A stretch of DNA of 64,000 bases from NCBI RefSeq assembly GCF_003610735.1, contig NZ_RAQM01000007.1, positions 496,001 to 560,000 of the forward strand, given 5' to 3'. The translations under genes and the position numbers were made by a program. Origin of the DNA: Tenacibaculum lutimaris (lineage in GTDB: Bacteria; Bacteroidota; Bacteroidia; Flavobacteriales; Flavobacteriaceae). Positions 53,027-62,324 of this stretch are shown piece by piece (within the stretch, counting starts at the first letter, position 1; the number at the start of each line of letters is the position of its first letter). The notes beneath the pieces were generated by a model. That model made no database searches and had not been told where the DNA came from. It worked only from the letters and a program-made list of their open reading frames with translations.

Positions 53027-56000
53027 TTAAAATTTAACATTAACACCTAAAGTAATGGTAGTTAAAGGTGAGTATCTGTATGTATTAGCAGCACCAGTCT
53101 CAGAAGTAGAAGGGTTGAATCCTTTTCTATCACTTAATAAGAACAAGTTATCGCCAGACATCCAGATGTTTACATTTGAAACTCCTGAATTTTCAATAAA
53201 CTTTTTAGGAATAGTGTAACCTACTCTTAAATTGTTTAAAGATAAATAATCAGTTGAAGTAATAAATCTACTAGATAAAGAGTTAACTTGAGGGTTTCTA
53301 TTACTCATTAATCTAGGAACATCAGTAATATCTCCAGGGTTTTGCCATCTATTTCTTATGTCAGTATGCCAGTTGTTATTACCAACTTGATCGTTATCCA
53401 TTAAAGCAGCATAAGCACCATCATATGCATACCCTCCTAAGCTATATGTAAACTGAGTACTGAAGTCAAAATTATGAATTTGACCAGATAATCTAAATGC
53501 TCCTCTAACATCAGGTATTACAGATTTTCCAATAAATTTTTCTGTAGCTTCATCATAAGTACTAGTAGTTGTTTTACTAACAGCGTTATTAGGATTAGCA
53601 GTTTGATATTCATATAAACTTTGAATACCCTCACCAGCGTCTAAACTACCATTATTATTTGCATCATGATAGTATTGCGTCCATAAAGGATAACCGTTTG
53701 TAGGATCAACTCCTGCCCACTCTCTCATGTAGAAATCATAAATACTATGGCCAACAGCTCTACCGTAACTTCCAGCAATATCAAGAACTTTTTGTTCTCC
53801 TGTTGCAGGGTCTATAGGCATTGCAATTAATTCGTTATTTGCTATTTCTCCATTTATACTAAAATCTAACTTGAAGTTATCTTTTTTGATAATGTGAGAA
53901 GTTAAATCAAATTCTAAACCAGAGTTTCTTAGTTGTCCATCGTTCACTGTTAAAATAGCATCTCCAGTTGAAGGAGCGTCTCTTCTTTCAAAAATCAAGT
54001 CATCAGTATTTTTAACATAGTAGTCAACAGATCCATCAATAATGTTATTGAATAAAGTGAATTCAGTACCTACTTGAAACATTTTAGAAGTTTCCCAAGT
54101 TAATGCAGGGTTTCCAATAGGTCTAACGCTTAATGAGATTTCATTATTTAAGTTACCTATATCATAATTGTTTTGGTAGTTATATAAACCAACACCTGCT
54201 TGATCACCTATAAGTCCATAACTAGCTTTTAACTTAAGGAAGTTTACAAAGCTTGAAGAAGCCATGAAGTTTTCTTTACTTAAAATCCATGAAGCACCAA
54301 AAGAACCGAAAGTACCCCATTTGTTATCAACAAATCTTGAAGAACCATCTCTACGAACAGATCCAGTGAAATAGTATTTATCATTAATACTGTAGTTAAC
54401 TTGTCCAAAGTAACTTTCAATATTAGCTTCGTTGGTATAACCTGTAGAAGGTGAAGAAGTAATGATGTAGTTGTTTAAAGATTCGTTACCACCCCAAATA
54501 TTAACCAAGTTTTCTTTACTTGCTGTAGAGGTATCAAACTCATACTGGTTAGTTTCATGAGCTAAAAGAATTTCTAAATTATCATTACCAAGTTGTTTTT
54601 TATAACGCAATAAGTTTAAGAAGTTTTGAGATGTTACTTCAGAAAATCTTCTAAAAATACTACCTCCTTGTCCCTCAGCTGAACCGTAAAATGGGTTGTT
54701 GATATTATCAGCTTTTATCATAAAATACTGAGCACCATAAGTGTTCTCAAAAGTTAAGCCATCTGCAATTTGGAAGTTTAAAGAAATATTTCCATTTAAC
54801 TCGTGACGCTTACTTTGGTTTGTGTCATATTTTGCATCAGCAATAGAGTTTGTTAAAGCTCCAAAACCACGACCAACTCCATAATCATGTTTAAAACCAC
54901 CAAAGTATGGGTCATTAATTAAAGCTCCATTAGCATCTCTTTCATATAAAGGATAAATAGAAGGGATATTATCAACAAACCAAAATATACTTCCAGAGTC
55001 AGATGATTGACCATTAGTAGTGTTTTTAGAATAAGCATAACCAATATTAGCTGTAGCAGTTAACCATTTTGCTGGTTTGTGGGTTAAGTTCAATCTTGTA
55101 GTGTACCTATTATAATCAGAACCGATGATGTATCCTTTATCATTTAAATAACCAAATGAAGAAAAATACTTGGTATCATCATTACCTCCACTCATGTTTA
55201 AATTTGTTTCAGTTCTAAACGAAGTTTGAAAACCGTAATCTCCCCAGTTTTCTGGGTCGTATTTTCTGGTAACACCAGCTCTCACTTTACCAGTAGCAGG
55301 ATCAATAAGATCGCTAACACTATTTACATTCCACATGTTGTATTTAGCATTAATACCTCTACTAGAGAAAAGGTTAGTATTAGCATAAGCAGCACCATCT
55401 GCATTAGGGTTAATATCTAAACCTCTATTTGCCATTGCTTCCCATGAAGTTTCAATATATTCCTCAGGAGATTTTATTACATCATATCTAGGTAAACCAC
55501 TAAAGTTAACACCAGATTTAATACTAACATCTATGCTAGATGATCCAGCTCTACCTTTTTTAGTTGTAATTAAAATTACACCATTGGCACCTCTAGCACC
55601 ATAAATAGCAGTTGCTGTAGCATCCTTTAAAATAGTAGTACTTTCAATATCACCTGGGTTAATAGAGTTTATACTTCCTGAGAAAGGAACTCCATCTACT
55701 ACATATAAAGGGTCTCTGTTTCCATTTACAGAACCAAAACCTCTAATTCTAATTGTAGCAGTAGAACCAGGTTGTCCTGAAGTGTTAATAACATTTACAC
55801 CAGCAACCTCACCAGCTAACGATTGTGAAACGTTAGAAAAACTCTTAGCAGCAATGTTTTCTGTTTTAACTACTTTTGCGGTACCTGTGTACGACTGTCT
55901 AGTAGTTGTACCATAACCAACTACTACAACTTCATCAAGTAAGTTGTCCCCTTCTAAAAGTACAGAAATCTGATTAGAAGCGCCTACTGTTCTTTCAGCT

Positions 56001-56236
56001 GTCTTCATACCAACAAAACTGAAAACTAAAACATCGCCAGTTTTAGCATTGATAGAGTAGTTTCCATCGAAATCAGTTTCAGTACCCTGAGTGGTACCTT
56101 TTTTTAAGATTGTAACCCCAGGCAATGGTCCTGTTTCGTCAGAAACAGTACCTGAAATTGTTCTGTCTTGTGCAAAGGATATTTGCACAACCAACGCTAG
56201 TAATAGCGTTAGAATTCCATTAAACTTTGTTCTCAT
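53027..56236 (-). CDS. SusC/RagA family TonB-dependent outer-membrane transporter
   Basis: 1,069-residue importer. Signal peptide (1-22), a carboxypeptidase-regulatory-like domain (TISGTVSDETGPLPGVTILKKG), a TonB box region (LDEVVVVGYGTT), the plug domain with the SusC signature SLAGEVAGVNV...IRIRGFGS and DPLYVVDGVPF, and a 22-strand barrel ending NVKF. It transports a ligand captured by the SusD above, powered by TonB. Leader and first ~100 codons closely match those of the second SusC gene (61078). Confidence 0.95.
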   Translation of the reverse strand: MRTKFNGILTLLLALVVQISFAQDRTISGTVSDETGPLPGVTILKKGTTQGTETDFDGNYSINAKTGDVLVFSFVGMKTAERTVGASNQISVLLEGDNLLDEVVVVGYGTTTRQSYTGTAKVVKTENIAAKSFSNVSQSLAGEVAGVNVINTSGQPGSTATIRIRGFGSVNGNRDPLYVVDGVPFSGSINSINPGDIESTTILKDATATAIYGARGANGVILITTKKGRAGSSSIDVSIKSGVNFSGLPRYDVIKSPEEYIETSWEAMANRGLDINPNADGAAYANTNLFSSRGINAKYNMWNVNSVSDLIDPATGKVRAGVTRKYDPENWGDYGFQTSFRTETNLNMSGGNDDTKYFSSFGYLNDKGYIIGSDYNRYTTRLNLTHKPAKWLTATANIGYAYSKNTTNGQSSDSGSIFWFVDNIPSIYPLYERDANGALINDPYFGGFKHDYGVGRGFGALTNSIADAKYDTNQSKRHELNGNISLNFQIADGLTFENTYGAQYFMIKADNINNPFYGSAEGQGGSIFRRFSEVTSQNFLNLLRYKKQLGNDNLEILLAHETNQYEFDTSTASKENLVNIWGGNESLNNYIITSSPSTGYTNEANIESYFGQVNYSINDKYYFTGSVRRDGSSRFVDNKWGTFGSFGASWILSKENFMASSSFVNFLKLKASYGLIGDQAGVGLYNYQNNYDIGNLNNEISLSVRPIGNPALTWETSKMFQVGTEFTLFNNIIDGSVDYYVKNTDDLIFERRDAPSTGDAILTVNDGQLRNSGLEFDLTSHIIKKDNFKLDFSINGEIANNELIAMPIDPATGEQKVLDIAGSYGRAVGHSIYDFYMREWAGVDPTNGYPLWTQYYHDANNNGSLDAGEGIQSLYEYQTANPNNAVSKTTTSTYDEATEKFIGKSVIPDVRGAFRLSGQIHNFDFSTQFTYSLGGYAYDGAYAALMDNDQVGNNNWHTDIRNRWQNPGDITDVPRLMSNRNPQVNSLSSRFITSTDYLSLNNLRVGYTIPKKFIENSGVSNVNIWMSGDNLFLLSDRKGFNPSTSETGAANTYRYSPLTTITLGVNVKF

Positions 56237-56310
56237 TGTGTAATTATTTGAATTAATTAGGCGCTAAAATCATAAATATATCTTAAATAAACAATTTTTT
56301 AACATAAAAG
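56237..56310 (-). repeat. Shared SusC leader, copy 1
   Basis: The 5' untranslated stretch before this SusC start matches the stretch before the second one (61079-61150): GTAATTATTTGAATTAATT is common to both, followed by AATCATAAATAT/A-ATCTTAAA. Similarity runs on into the coding region through the signal peptide and regulatory-like domain. Confidence 0.8.
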
Positions 56311-56353
56311 AGTTTTGGTTTTTTTTAGATGTAAGAAAAATAAAGGTAAAAAT

Positions 56354-56409
56354 TATATACCCTATAAAAACCAAAAGGTTATAATCTTTTGGTTTTTATA
56401 GGGTATATA
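56354..56409 (-). terminator. Long hairpin between the two SusC/SusD operons
   Basis: 24-bp perfect inverted repeat (arms 56354-56377 and 56386-56409, arm core ACCCTATAAAAACCAAAAG) with an eight-base loop. It lies 19 bases after the SusD stop of the upstream operon and should end its transcript or stabilise the mRNA 3' end. The downstream T tract is weak (ATAATTTTTACC). Confidence 0.8.
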
Positions 56410-56427
56410 GGTGATTTTTGAGTAGGC

Positions 56428-57861
56428 TTAGTCTACAGCCCACCAAACTTTTGTGTCTAAATTATCTGGACCTTGAATAGCAATTGCTTTATCATAGTTT
56501 TCTTTATTTGTACCTAAAGCAGTTAAAGGATAAGCTTGTCTATTAGGTATGCCAGCAGTTGTTGCAGCTGTAGGTTTAGTTAAAGGAACTTGATTAGAAC
56601 CATGTTTCCTCCAATCAAACCAAGGCTCATAACCTTGCATAAATAAAGCAACCCATTTTTGATATGCAATTGTCTTTAAACCATTAAAAGCAGGTCTGTT
56701 ACTGATATATGTGTTTATATCAGAGCTATTAACACCCCATTGCTCCATTGAAGCTTCTATACCGTCATTAGTAAACTCTTCAGCTGTTTGTTCAGTAGTC
56801 CAATTTAATTGAGCAGCTTCTGCTTTGTTTAATAATGTTTGAGCATATGTGAAAATATACCCCTTGGCAGTGGCGTTGTAAATAATGTCATCAGTAATAA
56901 AAGAAAAGTCTTTTACTTCTGGATTTCTTTGTCCATAAGGAGCCCCCACATAAACACCAGCATTTTGTGACTTGCTTCCATATTTTTCTAATCTAGGGTC
57001 TTCAGGAGCGGTGTTAGAACCAGTTCCAATTAAAGCATCTACAAAAGGTTTACTAAGTATTTCATCTTCTCTATTGTCTGTTACAAATGAATCATACCAT
57101 AAGTTATCATAAATAGATGTAAACTGGAAATAGATATTATCACTATTGGAATTAATTACACCATTTTGAATAGCTTTATCATAATACTTTTTACCTAATG
57201 TAGGGTCTTTTTTAGATAGACGTAATGCCATGTTTAACATAAGCGTGTTACCAAATAATTTCCACTTATTCATGTCTCCATAAAATAAGATATCACCAGA
57301 AGGGCCTTCAGTAGAAGTATTTATAATACTTAATGCATTTTCTATTTGGTTAAAAAGATCTTGGTAAATATCTAATTGCTCATCAAATTCATTATATTGA
57401 TTTTCAATACCTTTGTTAGCGTCAAAATAAGGGATCATCCCCCAGTTATCTGTCATGAAATTAAAATAATAGGCCTTAGTAAGCATAGCAACTGCTTTTT
57501 GATTGTTGTTATCACCATAAGCGGCTGCAGCTATTTGAGTATCAGGATTACTGTTTAATTCTATTACTTTGTTTAAATCAGTGATATGAGCATAATATCC
57601 TGCATAGTCATATCTTTGTGTGGTGTATACAGAAGCGTCTTCGTATTGAGCATTAGAAACATATTGGACATAAAGAGCAGGTCTAGTAGCTCCATAATGT
57701 ATGGTTCTGAATCCTAATTGACCTCCTGCTAAAAGAGAAGAAGCTATGGCTGTATTAGGTGAGTCTGGATCGGTGTTTATATCTCCAAAATCGACTTTTG
57801 TACAGCTAGATATAGCAAACAAAAGTGTTAGAGCTAGTATATATATATTGTTTTTTTTCAT
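56428..57861 (-). CDS. SusD/RagB family lipoprotein (SusD-like, second type)
   Basis: 477-residue surface lipoprotein with lipobox AISSC (Cys20) and the DINTDPDSPNTA start typical of the SusD_2/PF12771-like subfamily, different from the SusD of the neighbouring operon. The LNTAPEDPRLEKYG-like and FMQGYEPWFDWRKHG segments are family landmarks. It binds the ligand for the paired SusC; its stop precedes the long hairpin. The ligand is unknown. Confidence 0.92.
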   Translation of the reverse strand: MKKNNIYILALTLLFAISSCTKVDFGDINTDPDSPNTAIASSLLAGGQLGFRTIHYGATRPALYVQYVSNAQYEDASVYTTQRYDYAGYYAHITDLNKVIELNSNPDTQIAAAAYGDNNNQKAVAMLTKAYYFNFMTDNWGMIPYFDANKGIENQYNEFDEQLDIYQDLFNQIENALSIINTSTEGPSGDILFYGDMNKWKLFGNTLMLNMALRLSKKDPTLGKKYYDKAIQNGVINSNSDNIYFQFTSIYDNLWYDSFVTDNREDEILSKPFVDALIGTGSNTAPEDPRLEKYGSKSQNAGVYVGAPYGQRNPEVKDFSFITDDIIYNATAKGYIFTYAQTLLNKAEAAQLNWTTEQTAEEFTNDGIEASMEQWGVNSSDINTYISNRPAFNGLKTIAYQKWVALFMQGYEPWFDWRKHGSNQVPLTKPTAATTAGIPNRQAYPLTALGTNKENYDKAIAIQGPDNLDTKVWWAVD

Positions 57862-57865
57862 TGTT

Positions 57866-60800
57866 TTAAAATTTTATTTGAATATTAAATCCATAAGTTC
57901 TGTTTCCTGGTAGCTGTCCACCCTCCATGAAGTTAACATAGCCTAGGGCATTGCTTCCGTAGGCTTGCTCTAATTGAGAAGGGTCAATTCCGTCAACAGA
58001 TTCAAAGAATAAGAAAGCGTTGTTTACGTAGGCACCAATTCTTAATTGAGTTAAACCGAATTTTTCTACAAGTTCTTTGTTAAAAGTATAGTCAAATCTA
58101 ATGTTTCTAATAGCTAAGTAATCTGCGTCTTTAGCAAACTCGCTAATGTTACCAAATTGACCTCCCCAGTAATTTTGTGTGTCTTTGTAGAAAGAAACAG
58201 GATTTCCGCTTTCGTCAACCCCAGAAACTAAAGTACCTCCTGAGTTGGAACCAGCACTAGAAGCTGAAACATAATCTATATATTCACCTTCTATATTGTA
58301 TTGAATGTTTCCGTCACTTCCTGTTACTGGATCTCTACGTGGATTACCTTGTTGATTATTTCCAACAGTTGCAAGACCTAATCCTGAAGAATTTACGAAC
58401 ATTTCACTGATTGAGAAGTATTTACCACCAACTTGAAAGTCAGTGTCTACGGTCATAGAGAAATTTTTATATTTAAAAGTATTAGAAAAGCCTCCTGTGA
58501 AATCAGGTAAATAGTTACCTAAGTATTGGTTGTCTTCGGTAATGTAATTTCCTTTTGAATCTAAAACTTTTTGACCATTTATTTCTTTGATTTTTCTTCC
58601 GTAAACTCTACCCCAGTCTTTACCAGCTTCATTTCTTATTAATAATCCTCCCCATCTAGAGCTTAAGAATGAATAGTCAGAACTAGTAGCTGTATTACTC
58701 ACTTTGTCTACAAATCTGTTTAATGTAGCGAAGTTTAGATTAGAGTTCCATTTAAAGTTTTCAGTGCTTATAGGAGTGGCTCTTAAAGCTACTTCAAAAC
58801 CTGTGTATGTTTGTTTTCCTTCATTTTTGAAAACAGAACCATAACCACTTGTAGGATCAAGGTTTACAGAAACAGGAAGTTTGTCGTCAATTTTATTGAA
58901 ATAAGTTACATCAAGACCTATTCTATTGTTTAAGAATTGTAGCTCGGCACCTACTTCAAATTCTCTTCTTGTCCCTCCACCTAAACTTGGATTTGGTATT
59001 GAACTAGGAATAGATGATACGGGAATTACATCTCCTGAAGGAGTGACGTAAGATTCTCCTGCAGGGTAAATACTCGATAATCTGTATACAGAAGGGAATT
59101 TAGGGGCTTCAGCCATACCTCCTCTTATCTTTGCATAACTTAAGATGTCATTCTTTTCAAATAAATCAGAAAGAACGAAACTCAAAGAAAGTCCTGTCGT
59201 TAAAACTCCATTATCTTCAGGGTTAGCGGTAGAACTCCAATCTTTTCTTACGCTTCCTTCGATGAATGCCCAATCGTCATAACCGAATGATCCTGTAATA
59301 TAAGCGGCTCTACCCTTGGTTCTAATTAAATCACGAACAAGTGTAGGTCTTTCTTTTGATGTAGAAATACTGTAAAAACCTGGAACAGTTAAGCCATTGT
59401 TTGTAGCGGCATAGTTGTATTCTTCAGTGTAGTCTGTCATTTCAAAACCAGTAATTGCAGAAATATCAAACTTGTCTTTTAGTCTTGTGTTATAGGTTAA
59501 ATTACCTGTAAATAAGTTTCTGTCTTTAGTTGTAGATTCTTCAGAGTAGCCTTCTGTGTTAAGTCCTCCAAAAGCAACTATTGCGTTATATTCTGATATT
59601 TCATAGGTCTTTTTTAAAGATAAGTTAGCAGCTAAATTATCGCTGATTTTGTAATCTAGATCAAAATTACCGTATGTAGATTTTCTTTTTCCTTTTTTAA
59701 GGTTTTCATATAATTCAAAATATGGAGAATCCCAATACTTAGGTTCAGGATCTCTTGGCCCTTTGATGTTCCAACTTACAATTTTTCCTCCTTGTCTATA
59801 TTCTTTAAGTTTAGTGACATCTAATTGATTTTGCCACCACTGGGCAAGGTTTGAACCAAGAGTGTTGTATCCTTCAGTGGGGTTGTTTAAAGTTTCTTGA
59901 TCAATGAAGTATACATTAGCAGAAGCTCTAAGTTTAGAGGTGATGTCAAGATGAGTAGCTACAGAAAAACGATTAGTAGTTCTGTTAGCGTTAGGAATTG
60001 TTAATTCTCTGTCATTTCTTAAGAAGTTTATTTTTATTCCGTAATCTTCACCTCCCTTAGAGAAGTTAATGTTATGTTTACTATTAATACCAGTTTTGTA
60101 AAAATTAGCTAAACCACCATTGTATTTCCAAGGTGTTAATTTTCCAAAGTTAGGATTGCCAGGTATCCAACTATCCCATTGTCTAACTAATGTACCGTCT
60201 AATCTTGGTCCCCATGATTCATCAGCACCATAGTTTACGATTTTGTGACCATCAAAAGCTGACCATGAAGAAGGGTCTCTAGATGGGTCATATGAAAAAG
60301 TGTCAAAATTTTGACTATACCCTCCTCCATATTCAGTTTGAAAATCTCTTAAGTAATCAGCATTACTAAACTCAACAGCTCCATCATAGGTTACGCTAGT
60401 TCTTCCTTGTTTAGCTTTTTTAGAAACTAGAATAACAACACCATTAGCACCTTCAGGTCCGTAAAGGGCAGTTGCAGCAGCTCCTTTTAATACAGACATT
60501 GATTCCATGTCTTCTGGGTTGATATCATCAGGACTTTGTAGGCGTACACCGTCCAATACGTATAAAACGTTGATATTTCCTCTAAGTCTAATTTTAGAGG
60601 AGTTAAACCCTGAAGAAGCAGCACCAATAAATTGAACACCAGAAACTTTACCTGCTAAAGCATTTGAAATGTCAGTTTGTTTTGTTGTTACTAAGTCTTC
60701 TGCTTTTACGGTTTGTTGTGCGTAACCAAGACTCTTTTTTTGTCTTTTGACTCCAAGTGCAGTTACAACAACTTCATCTAAAACATTGTCGCTAGTCATA

Positions 60801-61078
60801 ACAATATTTATTTTGTTTGAAGAACCAACTGTTTTTTCTTGAGTTTTCATTCCGACAAAACTAAAGACTAATATGTCTCCAGTACTGGCTGAGATAGAGT
60901 ACTTTCCATCAAAGTCCGTTTCAACACCTTGTGTTGTACCTTTTTTCAAGACGGTAACACCAGGTAAAGGTCCTGATTCGTCAGATACTATACCTGAGAT
61001 AGCTTTGTCCTGCGCAAAGGATATTTGCACAATAAACGCTAAGAGTAGCGTCAAAATTCCATTAAACTTTGTTTTCAT
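57866..61078 (-). CDS. SusC/RagA family TonB-dependent transporter, second copy
   Basis: 1,070-residue outer-membrane importer from the ATG at 61078, which gives the signal peptide MKTKFNGILTLLLAFIVQIS; the frame is open to 61114. It has a carboxypeptidase-regulatory-like domain, TonB box (LDEVVVTALGVKRQKKSLGYA), plug (ALAGKVSGVQF, NVLYVLDGVRL) and barrel ending IQIKF. The N-terminal ~100 residues are close to the other SusC, whereas plug and barrel are clearly diverged, so the two import different ligands. It lies four bases before the SusD start. Confidence 0.94.
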   Translation of the reverse strand: MKTKFNGILTLLLAFIVQISFAQDKAISGIVSDESGPLPGVTVLKKGTTQGVETDFDGKYSISASTGDILVFSFVGMKTQEKTVGSSNKINIVMTSDNVLDEVVVTALGVKRQKKSLGYAQQTVKAEDLVTTKQTDISNALAGKVSGVQFIGAASSGFNSSKIRLRGNINVLYVLDGVRLQSPDDINPEDMESMSVLKGAAATALYGPEGANGVVILVSKKAKQGRTSVTYDGAVEFSNADYLRDFQTEYGGGYSQNFDTFSYDPSRDPSSWSAFDGHKIVNYGADESWGPRLDGTLVRQWDSWIPGNPNFGKLTPWKYNGGLANFYKTGINSKHNINFSKGGEDYGIKINFLRNDRELTIPNANRTTNRFSVATHLDITSKLRASANVYFIDQETLNNPTEGYNTLGSNLAQWWQNQLDVTKLKEYRQGGKIVSWNIKGPRDPEPKYWDSPYFELYENLKKGKRKSTYGNFDLDYKISDNLAANLSLKKTYEISEYNAIVAFGGLNTEGYSEESTTKDRNLFTGNLTYNTRLKDKFDISAITGFEMTDYTEEYNYAATNNGLTVPGFYSISTSKERPTLVRDLIRTKGRAAYITGSFGYDDWAFIEGSVRKDWSSTANPEDNGVLTTGLSLSFVLSDLFEKNDILSYAKIRGGMAEAPKFPSVYRLSSIYPAGESYVTPSGDVIPVSSIPSSIPNPSLGGGTRREFEVGAELQFLNNRIGLDVTYFNKIDDKLPVSVNLDPTSGYGSVFKNEGKQTYTGFEVALRATPISTENFKWNSNLNFATLNRFVDKVSNTATSSDYSFLSSRWGGLLIRNEAGKDWGRVYGRKIKEINGQKVLDSKGNYITEDNQYLGNYLPDFTGGFSNTFKYKNFSMTVDTDFQVGGKYFSISEMFVNSSGLGLATVGNNQQGNPRRDPVTGSDGNIQYNIEGEYIDYVSASSAGSNSGGTLVSGVDESGNPVSFYKDTQNYWGGQFGNISEFAKDADYLAIRNIRFDYTFNKELVEKFGLTQLRIGAYVNNAFLFFESVDGIDPSQLEQAYGSNALGYVNFMEGGQLPGNRTYGFNIQIKF

Positions 61079-61150
61079 TATGTAATTATTTGAATTAATT
61101 GAGCCAAAAATCATAAATAAATCTTAAAAAAACAAGGTATTTGTTAATTA
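61079..61150 (-). repeat. Shared SusC leader, copy 2
   Basis: Match to 56237-56310, see there. Both begin GTAATTATTTGAATTAATT directly before the start codon. Confidence 0.8.
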
Positions 61151-61341
61151 AATCTAAAAAAACAACACTTGATTGGAGTTAAGTGTTAAAAAAATGTGAA
61201 GTATTTATTGTTTTTGTTAGCTTGGTTGCTTTTTTTAAATAGATGTGTAGTTTAGGTTGTATGGTTTGGTTGTGTTTCTTGAAATAATTACAAGGTAAGG
61301 GGTAGGGTTTGAGGTGTTTTGTTAAAAATAACTTCTTGATA
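61151..61341. other. Divergent intergenic region between SusC and rpsL
   Basis: Part of a 350-base gap between divergent genes. It must contain the SusC promoter on the minus strand, but I see no good TAnnTTTG box for it (TACCTTG near 61134 is the nearest). The + strand promoter of the str operon lies at its right end. No ORF is seen. Confidence 0.4.
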
Positions 61342-61372
61342 TTTGAATAATTAGAAAATTATCGTACATTTG
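61342..61372 (+). promoter_or_regulatory. Promoter of the str operon
   Basis: A textbook Bacteroidota promoter: TTTG (-33) at 61342-61345, 19 bases, then TACATTTG (-7) at 61365-61372. It lies 57 bases before rpsL. Confidence 0.88.
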
Positions 61373-61429
61373 CAGCCTCTAAAAATTAGAGTAATTTAAG
61401 TACAAATTAAAAATAAGTAATAATTTAGT

Positions 61430-61810
61430 ATGCCAACTATTCAACAATTAGTTCGTAAAGGAAGAGCCAAAATAACTAAGAAGAGTAAATCGGCTGCTTT
61501 ACAAGCATGTCCACAAAGACGTGGAGTTTGTACGCGTGTGTATACCACTACTCCTAAGAAACCTAACTCAGCAATGCGTAAGGTGGCAAGGGTTCGTTTA
61601 ACAAATGGTAACGAAATCAACGCGTATATTCCAGGTGAGGGACACAACTTGCAAGAGCACTCGATAGTATTAGTTAGAGGTGGAAGGGTAAAAGATTTAC
61701 CAGGTGTTAAATATCACGTGGTACGTGGAGCATTAGATACTGCAGGAGTTGAGGGTAGAACCCAACGTAGATCTAAGTATGGTGCAAAACGCCCAAAAGA
61801 CAAAAAGTAA
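61430..61810 (+). CDS. rpsL: 30S ribosomal protein uS12
   Basis: 126-residue ribosomal protein at the decoding centre. Conserved stretches are [34 protein letters not shown] (codon-42 Lys context, where streptomycin resistance mutations fall), and [13 protein letters not shown]. Lys in TTPKKPNS is wild type. First gene of the str operon, driven by the promoter at 61342. Confidence 0.98.
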   Translation: MPTIQQLVRKGRAKITKKSKSAALQACPQRRGVCTRVYTTTPKKPNSAMRKVARVRLTNGNEINAYIPGEGHNLQEHSIVLVRGGRVKDLPGVKYHVVRGALDTAGVEGRTQRRSKYGAKRPKDKK

Positions 61811-61841
61811 AAATAATTAGTAACTTTTTTAATGTAAAGAC

Positions 61842-62318
61842 ATGAGGAAAAGAAGAGCTAAAAAAAGAGTTTTGTTACCGGATCCAAGATTTAACGATCA
61901 ATTAGTTACACGTTTTGTGAATAACTTAATGTGGGACGGTAAAAAATCTGTAGCGTTCAAAGTGTTTTACGATGCAATGGATATCGTAAATGAAAAGAAA
62001 ACTGACGAAGAAAAGTCGGCTTTAGAAGTGTGGAAAGATGGTTTATCTAACGTGATGCCTCACGTAGAAGTGCGTTCTCGTCGTGTAGGTGGAGCTACAT
62101 TCCAAATTCCAATGCAAATTCGTCCAGACCGTAAGGTTTCTATGGCGATTAAATGGATGATCTCTTATGCGCGTAAGCGTAATGAAAAAACAATGGCACA
62201 ACGTTTAGCGGCTGAGATTTTAGCTGCTGCTAAAGAAGAAGGTGCTGCTGTTAAGAAAAGAGTTGATACTCATAAAATGGCTGAAGCGAATAAAGCATTC
62301 TCACACTTTAGATTTTAA
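61842..62318 (+). CDS. rpsG: 30S ribosomal protein uS7
   Basis: 158-residue primary 16S rRNA-binding protein that organises the 30S head. Family segments [41 protein letters not shown] and [20 protein letters not shown] are all present. It follows rpsL by 31 bases and precedes fusA by 6. Confidence 0.98.
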   Translation: MRKRRAKKRVLLPDPRFNDQLVTRFVNNLMWDGKKSVAFKVFYDAMDIVNEKKTDEEKSALEVWKDGLSNVMPHVEVRSRRVGGATFQIPMQIRPDRKVSMAIKWMISYARKRNEKTMAQRLAAEILAAAKEEGAAVKKRVDTHKMAEANKAFSHFRF

Positions 62319-62324
62319 TAAGAA

